A program made the translations under genes and the position numbers. The notes beneath the pieces are model-generated. The model worked only from the letters and a program-made list of their open reading frames with translations. It was not told where the DNA came from and searched no databases. From Papilionanthe hookeriana x Papilionanthe teres (lineage: Eukaryota; Streptophyta; Magnoliopsida; Asparagales; Orchidaceae), in assembly GCA_022702705.1 (NCBI GenBank), contig CM040430.1, positions 68,647,982-68,711,981 on the forward strand: a DNA stretch of 64,000 bases. The letters run 5' to 3'. Every line of letters begins with the position of its first letter. Position 1 is the first letter of the stretch. Positions 59,560-64,000 of this stretch are shown piece after piece.

Positions 59560-61221
59560 TCTTAGTCTTTAAGTTTTTCATGTAGTTTTTTCTGAATTAA
59601 AGCACTCCACTCCTCACAAAGTGCAACAGTCTCATTATCTTCAAACTTCCTTTATATGTTAAGAATATCTATCATAAACTTCACATAACTTGGCATTTGT
59701 TTTAAGACCTCAGCAAATAAAATATTACTTGTAAGCTTTTTAAATATTTCCATAAATTTTGAAAATTGTTTATCCAACTTTCGTTTGACAAACTCTTTGA
59801 GGAAATATAGGTGGTGGTGAACTTTTTCTATGTCAATTTTTAGTAGAGAAATAAGTCTCTCCAAACCTTTTGGAGCATTGTCTTTACGTTTTTCAATTTC
59901 TTCTCTCACTACTTTAATCTCTTTTTGAACTGTACCTTCCAACACTCCTCCACTTCTAAGTTGAATAGCTTTTACTTACTCATTATTCTGGCCTTTTGGA
60001 TTTACTTTTGTATTACTAGAAAGTGTTCCTTGGGTTCTATTATTTAAAGAATTTGTTATCTGTCTCAATTGATTCTTGATATTTCTAAATGTAGCCCCTT
60101 AACTTTGTAGTTGATTTCACATTTGTAACATCGTTTCTTCTATAGAACATTTCTTTTCCTTAAATTGTGGATTATTATTAAAACCTAGAGGATAAGTAGG
60201 TGTATAGTTATAATTACCTTGATTGTTCCACTTCCCCAATGGATTTGCTTCATTGTTCCCTCATTGCTGATTAATACCACCTGAATTATTATTTCAGTTA
60301 AAGTCTACATGGGTTATAATAGTTTGAATATGGATTGTTTGACTTATTATCTATAACATTTAAAGTTTCTATTAATGTTTGAGAATCTACCATTTGGCCT
60401 AATAAGTTCTCTTCAATCATTGAAATTGGTTGAGAAAAATTCATTCTAAATTGGTATATCTTCCTTAAAATTGTAGCAAATTGATTTGCTAACATTGCAA
60501 AAGCATTAGATTCATGAATATTGGCTACCTTCTTAGGATGTGCCCTCTCTAAAAGCCATTGAAAATTTTTAGTATCAATTTCTTCAATTATAGCATAGCA
60601 TCATGAAATTTTTTGACATTAATGAACCACCATCAGCAGCATCGATAATAGATCTAAGAGATCCAACTAATTTGTTATAAAAAGTTTGAATAATTAACCA
60701 ATCTGGCACAGCATGGTATGGACACTTTCTTAGGAGTTCTTTAAATCATTCACAAGATTCATACATAGATTCCCCTTCAAAATGTCAAAAAGATGTAATA
60801 TCATTTCTAAATTTCACAGATTTTTATGGTGGAAAATATTTAGCAAGGAATTTCTACACTAAATCATAACAAGTTCTGATAGATCCAGGTGCTAATGAAT
60901 TCAACCATATATTAGCCTTATCCCTTAGTGAGAATGGAAAAAACCTAAGTCTAATAGTATTATCTGAAACACCATCATATTTAAATGTAGCGCACAATTC
61001 TAGAAAATTGGCAAGATATAAATTTGGATCTTCTGTTGGTGCTCTCTCAAAATGATTATTTGATAACATTTAGATAATAGCAAATTTAAGTTCAAATGAA
61101 TTATCAGCTACAGTAGGATATTGAATACTACTATGAGTTCATACACTATAAGGTTTGCATAATCTCTTAAAGATCTAAATTCATAAAGAATTTCAGTATT
61201 TTGATTATTTTGGTTTGCCAT
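59560..61221 (-). pseudogene. Athila-3 gag fragment
   Basis: ATG at 61221 (MANQNNQNTEI) matches Athila-2 gag. Blocks in order: NLYLANFLELCATFKYDGVS and LRDKANIWLNSLAPGSIRT (61069-60860), PDWLIIQTFYN-like (60690), MLANQFATILRKIYQFRMNF (60495-60430), and MLEGTVQKEIKVVREEIEK with FSKFMEIFKKLTSNILFAEV and QMPSYVKFMIDIL (59945-59655). It stops in the gag-protease junction near 59570 (VALCEEWSALIQ-like). Everything downstream is missing. Similar decay to Athila-2, but an independent copy. Confidence 0.85.
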
Positions 61222-61530
61222 TTCTTAAAATTTTTAACTTTTATCTGTATTTTTATTTTTTTTTTTTTTCTAATAGTTCTTTCTAATTCAGAATCGCAGG
61301 GCACTAATCTTTCAGAACTTGAACTATGCATAAACTATTACAAATCAATAATGAAAATAAAATAAAACCTCTCATAAACTTATAAAAACAATACTGCAAT
61401 ATTCATATAATAAATCTAAAAGTTTAAATAAGACTTTATAAAAAAATAAATTTATTTTTCTAAAAATTCCATAAAAGTTTTAATAAATTTTCTTTTCGAT
61501 TCCCCATCGACAAAGTCAAGTTTAAAAAAA
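61222..61530 (-). other. Athila-3 leader with degenerate primer site
   Basis: Minus strand TTTGTCGATGGGGAATCG at about 61497-61514 sits where the primer site is in Athila-2 (gag ATG about 280 bases downstream in both). The expected LTR does not follow on the right, so the element is truncated there. Confidence 0.45.
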
Positions 61531-62149
61531 AATTATTTCAAATAATCCAAATAATTCCAAAAATTCAAATCAAATTTAAATAAATCGAACCGAACACGAT
61601 CATATATTTCACGAACAATTCCAAACATAAGCTTATTTAGTACAAAAACAATTTCAAATGTGTTGAGCAATAACATGAGCTCAGCTCATTTATGTTGGAC
61701 AAGTGTTTTCCCCCACCAAATGCAACTAATGATATGATACATTAAAGTAATTTTATGTACTCATATCTTGAAATAGACTATGTTTTATCTACTATGTCAA
61801 ATTCATTTGGTATTTAACTTACCTACTTCAGAATTTAAATGATAATTCAACCAGGATTTGTACATTATAGAAGGGAAATGAAGACAGTTCCTCGAACTAA
61901 AATTTTGTAATACATTATTTTACCAACCAATTAGACAGCAAAATTCTAAAATCAGAAAATACAAGTCAAGTACTTTAACATTTAACACAATGGTTTAAAT
62001 AAAATAATAAGCTCCATTAACGAAAAAGAAAATGTAATTTAAAATAACTGACTCTTAGACTAATTTACAGTGAATTATAATATTAAGAAATAGGTAAATT
62101 ATATTTATCACAAATCTCTTAAAAAAATAGTGTGTAAGAAGTACCATTA
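61531..62149. other. AT-rich stretch without recognised content
   Basis: No protein, repeat or RNA gene recognised. Confidence 0.4.
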
Positions 62150-62770
62150 TTCCAAGGGCCGAACCAACGTGGTGGTCTGCTCTCGCCAGAATTCTGCTCA
62201 ATCACTATCTCCTTTCATGTTGCATCCACATTCAGCACAAATCTTTGGAAAATATTTTTATACGAAATACGCACGTAATTTTACATCATACACTTAATAA
62301 TCCCGTAATATATTCATAATAACCTATAAATAATATCGAAATAGAACCCGCGAAAGTATTAAGCAGTTGTTGAGATTATTAGGTCATCGAAATCAATACC
62401 CTAATAACTTATCAATAACTCTCAATAACTCAAAAATGAAAGTTATGAAAAAATTATTATGCATGCAGAGATTCGGGCATTCTCCGTATGAAATTTTTTC
62501 TCAAGCTCGGGCACCCCTTGTGCTAAAGTAGTCATCAATCAACACAGTCTGGAACACGTGGCAGCAGACCATCAACGGTTGGATAAACTTGCCGGTGACA
62601 AACTTTTGCGATGGGCACACGTCACAGTCTTCTCCGTATTTCCTCTCCATCAAAGTCTTCACCACTGTGCACAAATGCACCTTGCATTGCCTCATTTTCT
62701 GTCCACCACTTGAATAAAATATGTCGCTGAGGCTGCTTCGGGAGCACGGCCGGCGGAAGCAGATTTTGTG
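62150..62770 (-). other. GC-richer patch, possible unidentified gene fragment
   Basis: GC content rises well above the flanks at 62150-62210 and 62490-62770. On the minus strand a 64-codon frame (62695-62501) encodes a Cys-rich peptide (CKVHLC, GEDCDVCPSQKF, MVCCHVFQ), and upstream an in-frame stretch is rich in Arg and Ser. At 62240-62200 the minus strand reads KICAECGCNMKGDSD. I recognise none of these. Codon order, composition and Cys spacing are suggestive of host-gene exons but do not prove them. Confidence 0.3.
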
Positions 62771-63470
62771 GGAGCCAAAGTGTGCTGTAATATTCTTAGC
62801 GTGATAAAAAATTTAAAAAATGTGATTGGTGAGAATAAAAAAAATTTCAATAGAGATGCAACTCTTCACTAAATTATTGAAAAAATAATATTTATTCATT
62901 TGTTGCTATACCATTAAGAAAAAAAAAACTTGTTATTTATAATTTTTTATCAATTGAATTATGAATATCACTAATTTTAAGATTAAGATTAATAATTCTC
63001 GAAGATTAAAAATTCTCAAAAAAAAAAACAAAAGCCAATTTAATCATATATCCTTTATACCAAATCAATCTATTCCAATTTTTAATAGGTAATTTTCTTA
63101 AATAAAATGATAAATAATTTTATTTGCTATAAAAGTTTCTCCCTTGGCAATAGGAGTGTCATAAATAAGAAATAAATAATCATTAGGAACATAACATTCT
63201 AGAAGAAAAAACCAATTTCCATTAACTAAAAGATCTTGAATTTTAATAACCAATGAAAATCATATCACCATAAAGTTTAAATAAAGATGATCCATTAATC
63301 GAAGCATCAAAGAAAAAAAAAAGATTGCTATGAATATTCACCTGAGAAGTAAAACAACTTCTAATTTTAGTAGCAACTTAATGAGATCTCTCAAAAAAGT
63401 AGAAATTCTTGAAGTAGATTTAAACCGAACTGTGTCATAATTATCCATACACCACAGTACAAGATAAAGC
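62771..63470. other. AT-rich stretch without recognised content
   Basis: Contains A-rich runs (62925, 63016, 63315) that could be remnants of retroposon tails. The 81-codon minus frame 63338-63583 is an antisense shadow of the LINE fragment and its flank. Confidence 0.4.
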
Positions 63471-63479
63471 ACTAAAATC

Positions 63480-63990
63480 GAAAATCTAAGTATATGTTGG
63501 GAAAATTTTAAATTATGGAGGTTGACATTGCAATCTAAAGGCCTTCGTTTCAGTAGCTCTAGAACTAAATACATAAAATGCAACTTAAGTATTAGTCTCT
63601 CTATTTGCAGAGTTGTAACTATGAGTTATCAAATCATTAAAAGTTGTGAGCATTTTAGATATCACAGGTCTCTTGTTCAAAGCAATGGTAATATGGATGG
63701 GGATGTTATTAGTCAAATTTAAGTTGGTTGTTTGAAGTGAATGAATGCATCTGGCTTATTGTGCGACAGAAAATACTGCTTAGACTTAAAGAAAAATTTT
63801 ATAAGATGATTGTGAGATCTGCAATATTCTATGGCACAGAATGTTACCCTTCCAAAGAGAAGCATAAAATAAAGTTAAGTGTTGCTAAGACGAGAATGCT
63901 TAGATGAATGAGTGGCTTAACATTTAAAACAAATGCAAAATGAATATATTTATGATAGGGTTTGTGTAGCTATCTATTGTTTAGGATAAT
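63480..63990 (+). pseudogene. LINE (L1-like) reverse-transcriptase C-terminal fragment
   Basis: Plus-strand translation gives LWRLTLQSKGLRFSSSRTKY and IKCNLS (63510-63595), a decayed stretch, FRYHRSLVQSNGNMDGDVIS (63655-63720), ASGLLCDRKYC (63745-63775), then with a shift LRLKEKFYKMIVRSAIFYGT and KLSVAKTRMLR-MSG (63775-63920). These match in order the C-terminal RT region of plant L1 LINEs ('LESKGFRLSRSKTEYM ... FKYLGSIIQ.NGEID.DV ... VLYGSECW ... MSVAEMRMLRWM'). Stops and a frameshift make it dead. The element continues or ends beyond 64000. Confidence 0.75.
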
Positions 63991-64000
63991 TAATTTGTTA

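Overview
The window is plant nuclear DNA: AT-rich, full of broken reading frames, and almost entirely nested transposable elements. The diagnostic families are plant-specific Ty3/gypsy lineages: Athila-like elements (tRNA-Asp-type primer site, Athila gag/protease, a downstream 'putative plant transposon protein' ORF) and Tat-like elements (dual RNase H). I cannot name the species. I find no intact host gene, rRNA, tRNA or CRISPR array. Lineage names rest on recognising motifs by eye, not on searches.

Layout. 1-7.5 kb: Athila-type LTR pieces, a 257-bp tandem duplication, a tRNA-Arg-type primer site and a decayed Tat-like gag. 7.5-9.35 kb: a reverse-strand Athila-type LTR. 9.35-15.8 kb: unassigned sequence with two adjacent minisatellites (about 78 and 66 bp periods). 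15.8-31.2 kb: a copy ('A') of a very long LTR-like sequence, split by Athila-1 (16090-24783, near-matching 5-bp target duplication), which kept gag and protease but lost reverse transcriptase and integrase. 31.2-56.3 kb: a Tat-like element (plus strand) whose protease is split by Athila-2 (31826-52072, minus strand, perfect AAGAC target duplication). Athila-2 was itself invaded twice: by a 7.4-kb sibling of A ('B', 32741-40132, perfect AGTGC duplication) in its 3' LTR, and by a 1.28-kb PIF/Harbinger-like DNA element (45460-46738, TAA duplication) in its reverse transcriptase. 56.3-57.0 kb: an ALKBH-type demethylase pseudogene directly after the Tat integrase. 57.5-59.2 kb: a decayed tandem array. 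59.6-61.5 kb: a third Athila gag fragment. 62.1-62.8 kb: an unidentified GC-richer patch. 63.5-64 kb: a LINE reverse-transcriptase tail.

The order of events can be read from the nesting: Tat element first; then A and Athila-2 in it; then Athila-1 in A, and B and the Harbinger-like element in Athila-2. Most notable are the Harbinger-like element carrying exon(s) of a SNARE-associated Golgi (VTT/DedA) gene, the ALKBH pseudogene abutting a Tat integrase, two >6.5-kb LTR-like copies with an internal promoter-like region and no coding capacity, and a repeated internalisation of primer-binding sites in the Athila LTRs.
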